64,000 nucleotides of DNA, taken from assembly GCF_005887635.2 (NCBI RefSeq), contig NZ_CP040818.1:1642501-1706500 (forward strand). Direction: 5' to 3'. Positions 6,945-14,721 of this stretch are shown here, one piece after another. How positions within the stretch are numbered: position 1 is the stretch's first letter; each line of letters begins with the position of its first letter. Made by a program: the position numbers and the translations under genes. This stretch comes from Paroceanicella profunda. GTDB lineage: Bacteria > Pseudomonadota > Alphaproteobacteria > Rhodobacterales > Rhodobacteraceae. The notes below the pieces were generated by a model, which was not told the origin of the DNA, ran no database searches, and was given only the letters and a program-made list of their open reading frames with translations.

Positions 6945-7154
6945 TCATCCCTCCCCGGCCGGCCGGCCCGCCGCGCTGCGGGCTGGCGTGGCCTCTGCCT
7001 TGGTGATCTCATCGCCCAGCAGCTTCGCGAGTTGCGTATACTCGGCCGCCTTGAGCGCGAGGGTGATGGACGCGACCGTGTCGCCGGCTTGGCGCGCGCG
7101 CTCGGCCGCGTCGAGCAGCTCATTCGCGATATCGAGGGCGGAGCGGGTCACCAC
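6945..7154 (-). CDS. Small helical island protein (69 aa)
   Basis: The 69-residue protein is almost entirely amphipathic helix (ANELLDAAERARQAGDTV, then ITLALKAAEYTQLAKLLGDE), with a short disordered tail rich in Ala, Arg and Gly. It has no Cys, no signal peptide and no membrane segment. The ATG at 7154 overlaps the end of the upstream phage-type gene by seven bases, so the two are probably co-translated. It is not recognised. A coiled-coil or small helical-bundle role is all the sequence supports. Confidence 0.55.
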   Translation of the reverse strand: MVTRSALDIANELLDAAERARQAGDTVASITLALKAAEYTQLAKLLGDEITKAEATPARSAAGRPAGEG

Positions 7155-7516
7155 GGCCGCTCCAGTCGATCCATGCGGTCGATCTCGGCGGCGGACAGCG
7201 CACCGGACTTGGCAAGGTCGCGCGCCGGGTTGTCGCCCATGTTAGGCTTCCACCAGGAGGCATCCCACTGCCAGCCCTCCGGCGGCTCATTCAGTGGCGT
7301 GCCGTGATACGGGTTCAGAAGGCAGGCAGCACTCAGCGTGTAGGCCGAGGCCGCTCCGGCGATCTCGCCCGCATCGTGATCGTCGTTGTGCTCTGGCGTC
7401 CAGCCCTCAGCGCTCACCTGGCGCTCGCGCTCGGCTGCGATGAGGTCGATGCCGGAGCCCTTCTTCACGACCAGCACGCGATAGTTATCGCCGTGCTCGA
7501 CGCGAGCGCCGTGCAT
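7148..7516 (-). CDS. Phage-type conserved protein of unknown function
   Basis: The core of this 122-residue protein (GIDLIAAERERQVSAEGW, HNDDHDAGEIAGAA, WQWDASWWKP, LAKSGALSAAEIDRMDR) is a pattern often seen in small proteins of phages and prophages, usually left unnamed. The acidic DDHD and paired Trp residues are its most conserved features. The first 25 residues (MHGARVEHGDNYRVLVVKKG) look like the tail of a different phage protein, so the ORF may be a fusion made by a deletion. The frame begins only about 30 bases upstream, exactly where plus-strand lysis-gene sequence starts, which supports a deletion junction near 7520. Confidence 0.6.
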   Translation of the reverse strand: MHGARVEHGDNYRVLVVKKGSGIDLIAAERERQVSAEGWTPEHNDDHDAGEIAGAASAYTLSAACLLNPYHGTPLNEPPEGWQWDASWWKPNMGDNPARDLAKSGALSAAEIDRMDRLERPW

Positions 7517-7521
7517 GATGA

Positions 7522-7861
7522 AGTCGACGATGGTTGGTCTCGCTGCTCAACGCCGGGGACCGGCAGGGCGCGGCGCGCGCCTTCGACACCTGGCACAAGC
7601 CGCCGGAGATCATCCCGCGCCGCGATGCCGAGCGGGAGCTGTTCCGCACCGGCCGCTACCCGGAGGCGCCGGTGCCGGTCTGGCGCGCCGACACGTCCGG
7701 CCGCCTGCGGGGCGTGCTGCGCGCCATGCCCGTGCCCGAGCTCCTGGCGCTGGTCGCCCCCGGGCCGGCCGAGCCTGAACCGGAGCCGGAGCCGGAACCG
7801 CCCGCGCCCCGTCCGTCCGTCCGTCCTCTCCCGTCTCATCGCATGGCTGAAAGGATCCTGA
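7522..7861 (+). pseudogene. 3' fragment of a phage endolysin (GH24-type lysozyme), frameshifted
   Basis: Only the end of the gene is present. LVSLLNAGDRQGAARAFDTW and IIPRRDAERELFRTGRY correspond to the C-terminal helices of GH24 phage lysozymes; the catalytic N-terminal part is missing and the frame is closed by a TGA at 7519-7521. A Pro/Glu-repeat linker follows. At the GTCC tandem repeat (about 7812-7825) the frame needed for a natural end changes: in the second frame the protein ends LSRLIAWLKGS at 7861, one base before the next ATG, as expected in a lysis cassette. A change in GTCC copy number would explain it. Confidence 0.6.
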
Positions 7862-7862
7862 C

Positions 7863-8210
7863 ATGCAGACCCTCCTCGACACCCTCGCCCCCGTGGCGCT
7901 CGAGCTCGCCGGCACGCTCGCCTCCGCGCTGGTCGCCTGGCTGGCCCTGGTCGCGAAACAGCGCCTCGGCCTCGACATCGAGGCAAGGCACCGCGCCGCC
8001 CTCGACGCCGCCATCATGACCGGCGTGCGGCTCGCGCTCCGCCGGGTCGGCGTGGCACTGCCCCCGGCCGGGGCCCCGCCCCATGCCGCGCAGATCGAGA
8101 CCGCCGTCGACGACGTGAAGCGCTCCGTCCCCGACGCGGTGAAGCGGCTCCGCGCCTCCGAGGACGTGCTGCGCGCCAAGGTCGCCGCCGCCATCGGTGG
8201 GGCGGGGTGA
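7863..8210 (+). CDS. Phage lysis-cassette membrane protein, holin-like
   Basis: The 115-residue protein has one hydrophobic segment near the N-terminus (about residues 8-30, including LAGTLASALVAWLALVA). A positively charged, helical C-terminal part follows (RLRASEDVLRAKVAAAIGG). It directly follows the endolysin remnant (TGA-C-ATG), the usual place for a holin or spanin-like partner. One membrane span with a cytoplasmic helical tail fits a class III-type holin or accessory membrane protein, but no specific family is recognised. It appears intact in a cassette whose endolysin is destroyed, so it is probably not functional for lysis. Confidence 0.6.
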   Translation: MQTLLDTLAPVALELAGTLASALVAWLALVAKQRLGLDIEARHRAALDAAIMTGVRLALRRVGVALPPAGAPPHAAQIETAVDDVKRSVPDAVKRLRASEDVLRAKVAAAIGGAG

Positions 8211-8390
8211 CGCTGCCCGCCCGATTCTCCTGATCACGACCCTCGCCGCCGCGGCGGGGGTTCGGGCAGCGCAAACAGCCCGACCCATACGGCCATATCT
8301 TGAGAAGGACCGTGCCGACCAGGATCGAAGCGAAATGGTCGCCCGCGCGGGCAGCGCGACCTGACACGGATTCACCTCATGGAACAAGTG

Positions 8391-8693
8391 CGCCCAGCCG
8401 CTGCCGTAGACGCCGATCCCGGCGTCGGTCTCGGCCATGAGCCCGGCGGTGCGGGTGAGGTAGGATTTCACGCGCGCCACGTCCACATCCGGGCCGACCA
8501 CGCGAAAATCATCGGGCATGAAACAGTCGAACGCACCCCCGGACAACGGCAAGTCGCGGACCGCGGCCTTGGCGTCGGCAAGGCTTCAGGCGCTGTCGAG
8601 GCCGAAGCGGGCCAGCGGCAGTTCGATGAAGTCGAAGCCGGTCTCTGCCAGCAGGGCGGCGTTGCCGGCCGGGTGGCACCATCCGATACGCAT
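8391..8693 (-). pseudogene. Truncated sugar phosphate isomerase/epimerase (TIM-barrel) with internal stop
   Basis: From ATG 8693 the frame reads MRIGWCHPAGNAALLAE and GFDFIELPLARFG, the first strand and helix of a xylose-isomerase-like TIM barrel. It meets a TGA at codon 36 (8586-8588), then continues in frame with FDCFMPDDFRVVGPDVD and AGIGVYGSG before homology stops near 8391. About one third of a normal (about 270-residue) protein remains. It was the last gene of the minus-strand catabolic operon, 10 bases after the hydratase, and its loss marks the left border of the operon. Confidence 0.75.
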
Positions 8694-8703
8694 CGCGGGG
8701 TCC

Positions 8704-9486
8704 TCATCCAAAGCTGACACCGATGCCGCCCAGCGGGCCGTAATCGGCGTGGATCACGTCGCCGGAGCGGATGTCGATGGGGCGGGTAAAGGACCCGCCC
8801 AGCACGATGTCGCCCGCCTTCAGCCCGTCGTCCTGCGCCGCGAGCTTGTTCACCAGCCAGGCGAGCCCCGCCGCCGGGTGCCCCATGACCCCCGCGGATA
8901 GGCCCGTCTCCTCGATGCAGCCGTTCTGCGACAGGGTGGCGCCGATCCAGCGCAGGTCGACGTCGAAGGGCCTGACCGGGCGCCCGCCCAGCACGATCGC
9001 ACCATAGGCGGCGTTGTCTGCGATGGTGTCGACGATCTGGCGCGGAACCATCGTGCGGTAGTCGATGATCTCCAGCGCCGGGGTGACGTATTCGGTGGCG
9101 CGCAGCACGTCATGCACCTGGCAGCTCGCGCCCTTCAGGTCCTGCCTCATGACAAAGGCCAGCTCGACCTCGAGCCGGGGCTTGATGAAGGTGCCCGCCG
9201 CGATCCGTGCGCCGTCGCGGTAGAGCTGGTCGTCGAGGATCACGCCGTAATCCGGCTCGGTCATCTTCGATGCCTGCTGCATGGCACGGGAGGTCAGGCC
9301 GATCTTGCGCCCGACGTTCTTCGCCCCCTGTGCAATGCGCGCCTCGGCCCAGCGGCGTTGCACGTCGTAAGCGTCCTCCAGCGTCATGGCGGGCCAGGTG
9401 ATGGAGGGCTGGACACAGACCTCGCGGGACTGTTCGGCCTTCAGGATGGCGGCGGCGGCGGCCTGGCGTTCGGTATCGCTCAGCAT
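8704..9486 (-). CDS. hpcG: 2-oxo-hept-4-ene-1,7-dioate hydratase (HpcG/HpaH-like)
   Basis: The 260-residue protein matches the 2-keto-4-pentenoate/2-oxohepta-3-ene-1,7-dioate hydratase family over its whole length. It has GRKIGLTSRAMQ near the N-terminus, MTEPDYGVILDD, the metal-binding Glu pair in PRLEVELAFVM, the third acidic ligand in ALEIIDYR, and the C-terminal HADYGPLGGIGVSF. It would hydrate a 2-oxo-dienoate in a ring-cleavage pathway using Mg2+. ATG 9486 sits seven bases after the dioxygenase stop. In the standard homoprotocatechuate route its partner is an extradiol dioxygenase, so the neighbouring intradiol enzyme is unexpected. Confidence 0.88.
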   Translation of the reverse strand: MLSDTERQAAAAAILKAEQSREVCVQPSITWPAMTLEDAYDVQRRWAEARIAQGAKNVGRKIGLTSRAMQQASKMTEPDYGVILDDQLYRDGARIAAGTFIKPRLEVELAFVMRQDLKGASCQVHDVLRATEYVTPALEIIDYRTMVPRQIVDTIADNAAYGAIVLGGRPVRPFDVDLRWIGATLSQNGCIEETGLSAGVMGHPAAGLAWLVNKLAAQDDGLKAGDIVLGGSFTRPIDIRSGDVIHADYGPLGGIGVSFG

Positions 9487-9493
9487 GGCGGTC

Positions 9494-10387
9494 TCACTTG
9501 ATCGGAGGAATGGGAAGGCGGCTCTCGCCCGGTTCCAGCACCAGCGTGTGGTCAAGGCTGAACCACTGGCCGACGTCGCCATCCACGGGATGTGCCTCGT
9601 CATGGGCGACGAGGTCGCCCACCAGCGCGCGGGTCACGCCGAACTGCACATCCGTGTGCAGGTAATCGGTATCGTCGACATAGATTTGCGAGATCAACGT
9701 CTTGAACCCCGGTTTATGCGCCAGGACATGGACATGCGCCGGGCGGTAGGGGTGCCGCCCCTGCGCCTTCAGCAACTGTCCGACCGTCGTCGTCGTCGGG
9801 ATCGGATAGCCTACAGGCCGCACCGAGCGGAAGCGCACCAGCCCATCCGCCCCGGTCACGAACTTGCCGCGCAGGTTGTACTCGGCCTGGCTGTCGTCCT
9901 GATTTTCATACAGACCGACCGGCGAGGCGTGCCAGATGTCGACTTCGAGGTCCGTGATCGGCTGTCCCGCCTTGTCGAGAAACCGGAAACACCCGTCGAG
10001 CCGCGGCCCGGGCGTCTCGGAGCGCAGGAGCGAGCCGCCCTGTTCAGTCATCGGATGGTTCAGCCGCCAGAACGGCCCCAGCAGCGATTGCGTCGTCTCG
10101 GTGCTGCCGTTGTCGCCGTTGTTCATCAGGCAGACCAGCGATGAGACACCCAGAGACCCGGCCATCAGCACGAACTCGTTGTGCCTGTCGTTCGACTGCT
10201 GACCCATGGTGTTCAACAGCCGCGTTGCCTGCTGGAACTCGGCCTCGGTCAGGCCGACATCGCGGACGAAGCCGTGCAGGTGGGCGACCAGAGACGTCAT
10301 GATCTCGCGCAGGCGCGGATCGGTGGTTTGCGCCATGACCTGCTGGACGACAGGCGTGACCTCGTTCTGGTTGGCGATGATCGGCAT
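9494..10387 (-). CDS. Intradiol ring-cleavage dioxygenase (hydroxyquinol/catechol 1,2-dioxygenase-like)
   Basis: The 297-residue protein has the N-terminal helical dimerisation domain of the catechol/hydroxyquinol 1,2-dioxygenase group (about 1-105). A beta-sandwich domain follows with the four non-haem Fe(III) ligands: Tyr in VGLYENQ, Tyr in VGYPIPT, and two His in RPAHVHVLAHKP. It cleaves a catechol-type ring between its hydroxyls to a muconate or maleylacetate. The long helical domain and the residues around the first ligand favour hydroxyquinol or catechol over protocatechuate. It sits between AroQ (12 bases) and the HpcG-like hydratase (7 bases) in one operon. Confidence 0.87.
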   Translation of the reverse strand: MPIIANQNEVTPVVQQVMAQTTDPRLREIMTSLVAHLHGFVRDVGLTEAEFQQATRLLNTMGQQSNDRHNEFVLMAGSLGVSSLVCLMNNGDNGSTETTQSLLGPFWRLNHPMTEQGGSLLRSETPGPRLDGCFRFLDKAGQPITDLEVDIWHASPVGLYENQDDSQAEYNLRGKFVTGADGLVRFRSVRPVGYPIPTTTTVGQLLKAQGRHPYRPAHVHVLAHKPGFKTLISQIYVDDTDYLHTDVQFGVTRALVGDLVAHDEAHPVDGDVGQWFSLDHTLVLEPGESRLPIPPIK

Positions 10388-10399
10388 GGTCGGCTCCTG

Positions 10400-10846
10400 T
10401 TACCGGCGCTTCAACTGGCAGATGCGGCGCACGCCCGCGGCATACCCTTCGAGGCCGAGACCCGCGATCACCCCGTCGGCGCGGCGCGAGACGTAGGAAT
10501 GGTGACGGAAGGCCTCGCGCTTGTGGACCTGGCTGATATGGACCTCGATCACTGGCGGCTCGTAGGTGTTGAGCGCGTCGAGAATGGCGATCGAGGTATG
10601 GGTGAAGGCACCGGGATTGATGACGATGCCGCAGGTGGTTTCACGGGCGGCATGGATCAGGTCGATGAGAGCGCCCTCATGGTTCGACTGTTCCAGCCGG
10701 ATGAAGAAGCCATCCTCACAGGCCTCGCCGCACAGGCGGGCCACGTCGTCGAGCGTCTCGTGCCCGTAGATCTGTGGCTGGCGTTTGCCCAGCAGGTTCA
10801 GATTCGGGCCGTTCAGAACCAGAATATCGCGGGGGGTGTCGGGCAT
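10400..10846 (-). CDS. aroQ: Type II 3-dehydroquinate dehydratase
   Basis: The 148-residue protein is a complete type II dehydroquinase: [18 protein letters not shown] carries the catalytic Arg and Tyr of the flexible lid, then [22 protein letters not shown] and the catalytic His in [13 protein letters not shown]. It interconverts 3-dehydroquinate and 3-dehydroshikimate. The ATG directly follows the stop of the upstream TIM-barrel gene with no gap. In an operon with ring-cleavage enzymes and a GntR regulator, a catabolic role in quinate/shikimate use is more likely than the biosynthetic one; this is inferred from context. Confidence 0.93.
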   Translation of the reverse strand: MPDTPRDILVLNGPNLNLLGKRQPQIYGHETLDDVARLCGEACEDGFFIRLEQSNHEGALIDLIHAARETTCGIVINPGAFTHTSIAILDALNTYEPPVIEVHISQVHKREAFRHHSYVSRRADGVIAGLGLEGYAAGVRRICQLKRR

Positions 10847-11656
10847 CTACAGGTCTCTCAGAAGGGCCGCCGTGGCGGTGTGGATGGCGCGGGCGCGGCT
10901 CAGCGGGTCGCGCGGATCGGAGGCATTCGGCAGTTCGACCGAGATCACGGTGTCGGGGGGCAGGACGCGCAGGGTGTCGCGCAGCGGCAGGGCCCCTTCG
11001 CCGGGCAGCAGGCGGCCGCCGCGCGCCTCGGCCAGCAGGGCTTCGCTCCCCTTCGGGGCGGTTGCCGGCGCGTCGCAGACCTGGACGGACCGGACCAGCC
11101 CAGGCGGCATCCGCGCGATATCGTCAGGCGTGCCGCCGCAGCGCGCGTGGTGCAGCATGTCAACGAGATAGCCCGCGTTGGCAGCGCCCGCGTCGGCGAT
11201 CAGCGCCAGGCAGGCGGCAGGGGTGTTCACGCCGCGCCACGTCATGCACTCGACATCCATGGCCAGGCCATGCTCGGCTGCCAGCGTACAGACGCGGGCA
11301 AAGCGCTCAGGCAGCGCGGGAAACAGGTCGGCGCAGGTGTTCACCCGGCGTGCGCCCAGTCGCGCCGCCGCATCCAGCGCGGGGACCAGGGATTCCGGGT
11401 CGAAGCCTTCGTCGATCACCACGGTTTCGATGTCGTAAAGGCCGATGCCCTCCCCCGCCATGACAGAGCCGAGTTCCGCCAGCCCCGCCGCATCGGGCAG
11501 CCAGTGCGGCAGGCCCGGGGCGACGGGATGGAACCGCAGGCCGACAAAGCCGAACCCCGACGCCCGCGCCAGCCGCACCAGTTCGACGGGGGAATGGTCG
11601 AGAAAGGTGAAATGGCCCAGCCCGATCCGGCTGTCGAAACGGGTGGACGGGGTCAC
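10847..11656 (-). CDS. Sugar phosphate isomerase/epimerase-type TIM-barrel enzyme (possible 3-dehydroshikimate dehydratase)
   Basis: The 269-residue xylose-isomerase-like TIM barrel has metal-site candidates in LYDIETVVIDEG, DVECMTWRGVN, YLVDMLHHARCG, VQVCDAP and ISVELPN. GTG at 11656 is chosen because it overlaps the regulator stop (GTGA). The family includes isomerases, epimerases and metal-dependent 3-dehydroshikimate dehydratases. Next to aroQ and a ring-cleavage dioxygenase, the last activity (giving protocatechuate) is attractive but unproven. A second, broken member of the same family ends the operon. Confidence 0.75.
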   Translation of the reverse strand: MTPSTRFDSRIGLGHFTFLDHSPVELVRLARASGFGFVGLRFHPVAPGLPHWLPDAAGLAELGSVMAGEGIGLYDIETVVIDEGFDPESLVPALDAAARLGARRVNTCADLFPALPERFARVCTLAAEHGLAMDVECMTWRGVNTPAACLALIADAGAANAGYLVDMLHHARCGGTPDDIARMPPGLVRSVQVCDAPATAPKGSEALLAEARGGRLLPGEGALPLRDTLRVLPPDTVISVELPNASDPRDPLSRARAIHTATAALLRDL

Positions 11657-12351
11657 TCCGGCACCTCCGGCAGGTCGGCGCCGATCAGGCGGCGCAGGTT
11701 GTCGGTCGACCGCGTGATATGGCCGGTCAGAAGCGCGCAGGCATCGTCCGCGCGGCGCTCCACCGTCGCATGGGCGATGGCGGTATGTTCGTCGATCACC
11801 TCGCGCTGGATCGCGGTGGCCTGCAGGTAGATGTGGCGGTAACGGTCGTTCAGGGCGACCAGCTGATGGTACATCTTCATCAGCAGGGGCATGTCGCAGC
11901 GCGCGATCAGCGTCTCGTGAAAGGCGTTGTTGGCGGCCTCCCACTGCGCGAGGCTGGCCGGATCGCCGGGCACGCGCAGGGTGCGGTTCAGCCGATGCAG
12001 CGCGCCCATCACCGCGGATTCCCACTCCAGCCCGCCGTTGGCGATGGCGCGGCGCAGGGCGTAGGGCTCCAGCTCGATGCGCAGGGCTGCGACTTCGTCG
12101 AGGTTCGCCACCGAGATCGGCGTGACGGTGTAGCCCTTCATGGCCTGCGATTCCACGAGGCCTGTCATCACCAGCCGGTTCACCGCCTCGCGCAGCGGCG
12201 TGAGCCCCACGCCCATGGTGTCGCGCAGGCGGTCCAGATTCAGCTTGTCCCCCGGCTTCAGCAATCCGTGCAGGATGTCATGACGCAGCCGCGACTCGAT
12301 GTCTTCGGCACGGGTGCGGCGTTCCGGGCTGATGTCCAGGGGTCGTGGCAT
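11653..12351 (-). CDS. GntR-family regulator (FadR subgroup) of the catabolic operon
   Basis: The 232-residue protein has a winged helix at about 15-80 (LRHDILHGLLKPGDKLNLDR, LTPLREAVNRLVMTGLVE) and a helical FCD ligand-binding domain with the metal-binding His/Asp residues typical of the group (NNAFHETLIA, DEHTAIAHATVE). It is the first gene of the operon and is translationally coupled to the TIM-barrel gene. It is divergent from a broken binding-protein gene, so it probably controlled both. The AT-rich intergenic stretch around 12391-12430 has outer TGTGT/ACACA half-sites that could be its operator. Confidence 0.88.
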   Translation of the reverse strand: MPRPLDISPERRTRAEDIESRLRHDILHGLLKPGDKLNLDRLRDTMGVGLTPLREAVNRLVMTGLVESQAMKGYTVTPISVANLDEVAALRIELEPYALRRAIANGGLEWESAVMGALHRLNRTLRVPGDPASLAQWEAANNAFHETLIARCDMPLLMKMYHQLVALNDRYRHIYLQATAIQREVIDEHTAIAHATVERRADDACALLTGHITRSTDNLRRLIGADLPEVPE

Positions 12352-12525
12352 GGGGCGATCCTCTCCTCGTGCCTCAATAGCCTGGCAGAATGATCGATGT
12401 GTAGATTAAAAAGGCACTATAACACAAATCACCGATTATCATGGACAGGAAAGACGATCCGTTTGGGGGCTCTGGCACTGACGGGGGTGGAGATGCCCTT
12501 CGGCCCCGGAAAAGGGAGGAAATCT

Positions 12526-12750
12526 ATGACCTGCAATCTGGCGCGCCGCGCTCTGATGGCCGCCACCGCAAGCCTTGCCCTCGCCCGTCAAGGTCGCGCC
12601 AAGCGTGTCGCTGCGGATGGGCATGACAGGCGGCTATGGGCTGAAACCTGCAGGCCCCGCCGTCTCGTTATCAATGCCGTTGGCATCATAAAATCGCTGC
12701 TTGAACCGGTGTCACGTCAAGGACAGCTATCTTGCCAGAATGGCCGATAG
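12526..12750 (+). pseudogene. Remnant of a periplasmic solute-binding protein gene
   Basis: A strong GGGAGG precedes an ATG that opens a clear signal peptide (MTCNLARRALMAATASLALA). The frame then turns into Arg-rich nonsense, while another frame gives a plausible mature start (SVSLRMGMTGGYGLKPAGPAV) for about 30 codons before a stop. This is what a frameshifted and 3'-truncated ABC- or TRAP-type binding-protein gene would leave. Its divergent position next to the GntR gene suggests it once imported the substrate of the catabolic operon. A 74-codon ORF remains but should not make a useful protein. Confidence 0.5.
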
Positions 12751-12818
12751 TTCTCGAATGCCTGTGCTCTGCCGGACTCCAGCATCAGATGGAGGAATGA
12801 TCGGGAGGCAGAACAGAG

Positions 12819-14117
12819 CTAGCCTTGGACGCTGCTGCCCATCGCGACCCGGTTGCGCCCGCCGCTTTTCGCCTGGTAGAGGGCGGTGTCGGCTATGTGC
12901 AGGAGCCTCTCGTGCTGGCCGGCCGCGCCGCCGTTCACCGCGATGCCGGCGCTGATGCTTACCGAGACGCGGGTGCCGCCCGGCAACAGGATCTGGTGCG
13001 CCTCGATACGCGTGCGCATCCGCTCGGCGATCGCATGGGCCTCCGTCTCGCGCACGTCGCGGAGCAGGAGCGCGAACTCTTCTCCGCCGTAACGGAACAC
13101 TCGGTCCTGCGCGCGGGCGGTCTCTGCGATCTGGCGGCTGATCTCGCGCAGAACCTCGTCTCCGGCCGGGTGGCCGTGTGCGTCGTTCACCCGCTTGAAG
13201 TGGTCCACGTCCACCAGCACCACGGCGAAGGAGCCGCCTGTGGCCTGCGCACGGTCCGCTTCGCTCGCGAGGGCGCGGTTGAACTCGCGGCGGTTGCCAA
13301 GCCCGGTCAGATCGTCCGTACCTGCCAGCGCGCGCAGCTCGCTCTCCTGCTCCGCCACGCGCCCGGCGAGCGTGTTGAACGCTCCGGCCACCGCGGCCAA
13401 CTCGGGCGGGATCTGCACGTCGATACGTCCTCCTCGCTCGCCACTGGCCATGCGCATTGCGCCCGCAACCAGCTCATCCGTGCTTGCCTTCAATGCCCGG
13501 TTTATGACGCGGGCTCCGGCGAAGGTGAGGAGCACGGTGAGCAGGGAGGCAACACCGGCTCCGATCTCGAGTGCCCGGATGGCCTCCAGGGCGGCGGCGT
13601 GGCTGTCTTCGTTCTCCCGGCGCAGTTCGGTGAGCACGTCTTCCAGCCGCAGCGCGACGCCGACTACCACTTCCTCGAAGCGCAAGAGGGCGGCGTCTGC
13701 GCTGCCCGGATTGCCGGGAGAGACAGCGGCAGAGCTGGCTATCACTTCCTCCCACTGCTGGCGCGCTCCCTGCAGGATAGGTGAATACTGGCCAAAATCC
13801 TCGGCCGCGCGTTCAAGTTCCACCAGATGCGTCGCAATCTGGCGCTCGATATCCTCCATGCTACGCCTGAGGGCAGTGTCGCCTGTCTCGGCATAGTCGT
13901 TTACTGCCACCGACAGGTCCCAGAGCTTGCCCTGAAGCTTCTCCAAGGGCAGCATTATGCGGTGTTGAGCGTGGATCACCTGCCGGAACGGCTCGGCGAC
14001 GGTGTCCTGGAAGATGAAATAGCCGGACGCCATGCACAGATAGAGCGGAGCGACGGCCAGTAGAACTCCCGCTGCGATCCAGGTTCTGAGGGACGCATTC
14101 TGAAGACGTGCAAACAT
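12819..14117 (-). CDS. Membrane-anchored diguanylate cyclase (HAMP-GGDEF)
   Basis: The 432-residue protein has a transmembrane segment at about 9-32 and a roughly 160-residue helical periplasmic sensor. A second membrane segment follows (GAGVASLLTVLLTFAGARV), then a HAMP linker and a C-terminal GGDEF domain. The active-site signature is RYGGEEF, and an RxxD inhibitory site (RAQD) lies exactly five residues before GGEEF, so it should be active and feedback-inhibited by c-di-GMP. ATG 14117 (MFARLQNAS) is chosen because it places the first membrane segment at the N-terminus; the longer frame start at 14324 adds an unstructured leader. It is the last gene before attR. Confidence 0.87.
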   Translation of the reverse strand: MFARLQNASLRTWIAAGVLLAVAPLYLCMASGYFIFQDTVAEPFRQVIHAQHRIMLPLEKLQGKLWDLSVAVNDYAETGDTALRRSMEDIERQIATHLVELERAAEDFGQYSPILQGARQQWEEVIASSAAVSPGNPGSADAALLRFEEVVVGVALRLEDVLTELRRENEDSHAAALEAIRALEIGAGVASLLTVLLTFAGARVINRALKASTDELVAGAMRMASGERGGRIDVQIPPELAAVAGAFNTLAGRVAEQESELRALAGTDDLTGLGNRREFNRALASEADRAQATGGSFAVVLVDVDHFKRVNDAHGHPAGDEVLREISRQIAETARAQDRVFRYGGEEFALLLRDVRETEAHAIAERMRTRIEAHQILLPGGTRVSVSISAGIAVNGGAAGQHERLLHIADTALYQAKSGGRNRVAMGSSVQG

Positions 14118-14499
14118 TCTCTCACTCGGACTCGAGGGGCGTGGAGTCCGAGTTCTAAAGCGGCTGAGCAGGCAACGCCACAGTTGCGGGGCGGTGCGGC
14201 TCCTCTGTCGCGCTGCCGTTCTTGCCGGAATCCTTAGGCGGGCTCGCTTGGATGTCGCGCGAGAAGATACCGCCGGCTTTGGGACGCGGGCGGCCGCATC
14301 GATGATTTGGCGGGTGAGGGGCATGGCGAAGGAGATGGTGGCGGTGAGAGGGAAGAAGCTTCGGAGGTGCCGTGGCGTCGTAACGCGAGAGGCTCATCGG
14401 CGCGCTAAGCTGGTGTTACGCAATGGCGGCTTTCACCACCGCAAAGGCTCGCCGCCATGTTGAAGGTATTGCCAAAATCGCCGTGTCTGGCAGACCCGT
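14118..14499. other. Intergenic, no supported gene
   Basis: This stretch lies between the diguanylate cyclase start and the right attachment site. Short frames occur on both strands but none has a family signature or ribosome site. It presumably holds the cyclase promoter and island-end sequence. Confidence 0.5.
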
Positions 14500-14566
14500 C
14501 CCGCCCACCACCTTCCGATATTGCCGTTGAATACATTGGCATATTTCGGAAAGTGAGCCGCGCGAG
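14500..14566. repeat. Right attachment site (attR)
   Basis: Bases 14500-14518 repeat the last bases of tRNA-Tyr and the next few bases exactly (19 identical), and the following 48 bases match attL with about eight differences. The first inverted repeat of attL is present but imperfect, and the second is lost. Only the acceptor-stem end of the tRNA is copied. Confidence 0.8.
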
Positions 14567-14721
14567 GCTGGCGCATTCCGAATGCACCCGAGGCCGGCGT
14601 TCGCGGCGGGGCCCTTCTCAGATCACACCGTTGTCTCGATGCGGCGGGCAGGTCCGGGTGATGCCGGACGGGCAGCCCCCGGGCGTGGCGGCACGCGGAG
14701 GGGGCGACCGGGCTGCGGTGT

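Larger units (their letters stand above)
5159..14518. mobile_element. Decayed integrative island in tRNA-Tyr (about 9.4 kb)
   Basis: The segment is bounded by a direct repeat of the tRNA-Tyr 3' end, starts with a tyrosine recombinase gene facing the tRNA, and has visibly lower G+C than its flanks. It contains phage-type small genes, lysis-gene remnants, a catabolic operon, a diguanylate cyclase and at least five broken genes. No capsid, portal, terminase or conjugation gene is present. It is best read as a defective prophage or integrative element reduced to its cargo and left end. Confidence 0.8.

Noticed and set aside
10400..10846. aroQ as the housekeeping shikimate-pathway enzyme
   Set aside because: It is embedded without gaps in a regulator-led ring-cleavage operon on a mobile island, so a catabolic role is more likely.
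14155..14397. A possible transposase fragment next to attR
   Set aside because: The short frame has no DDE or HTH pattern and no terminal inverted repeats were found around it.
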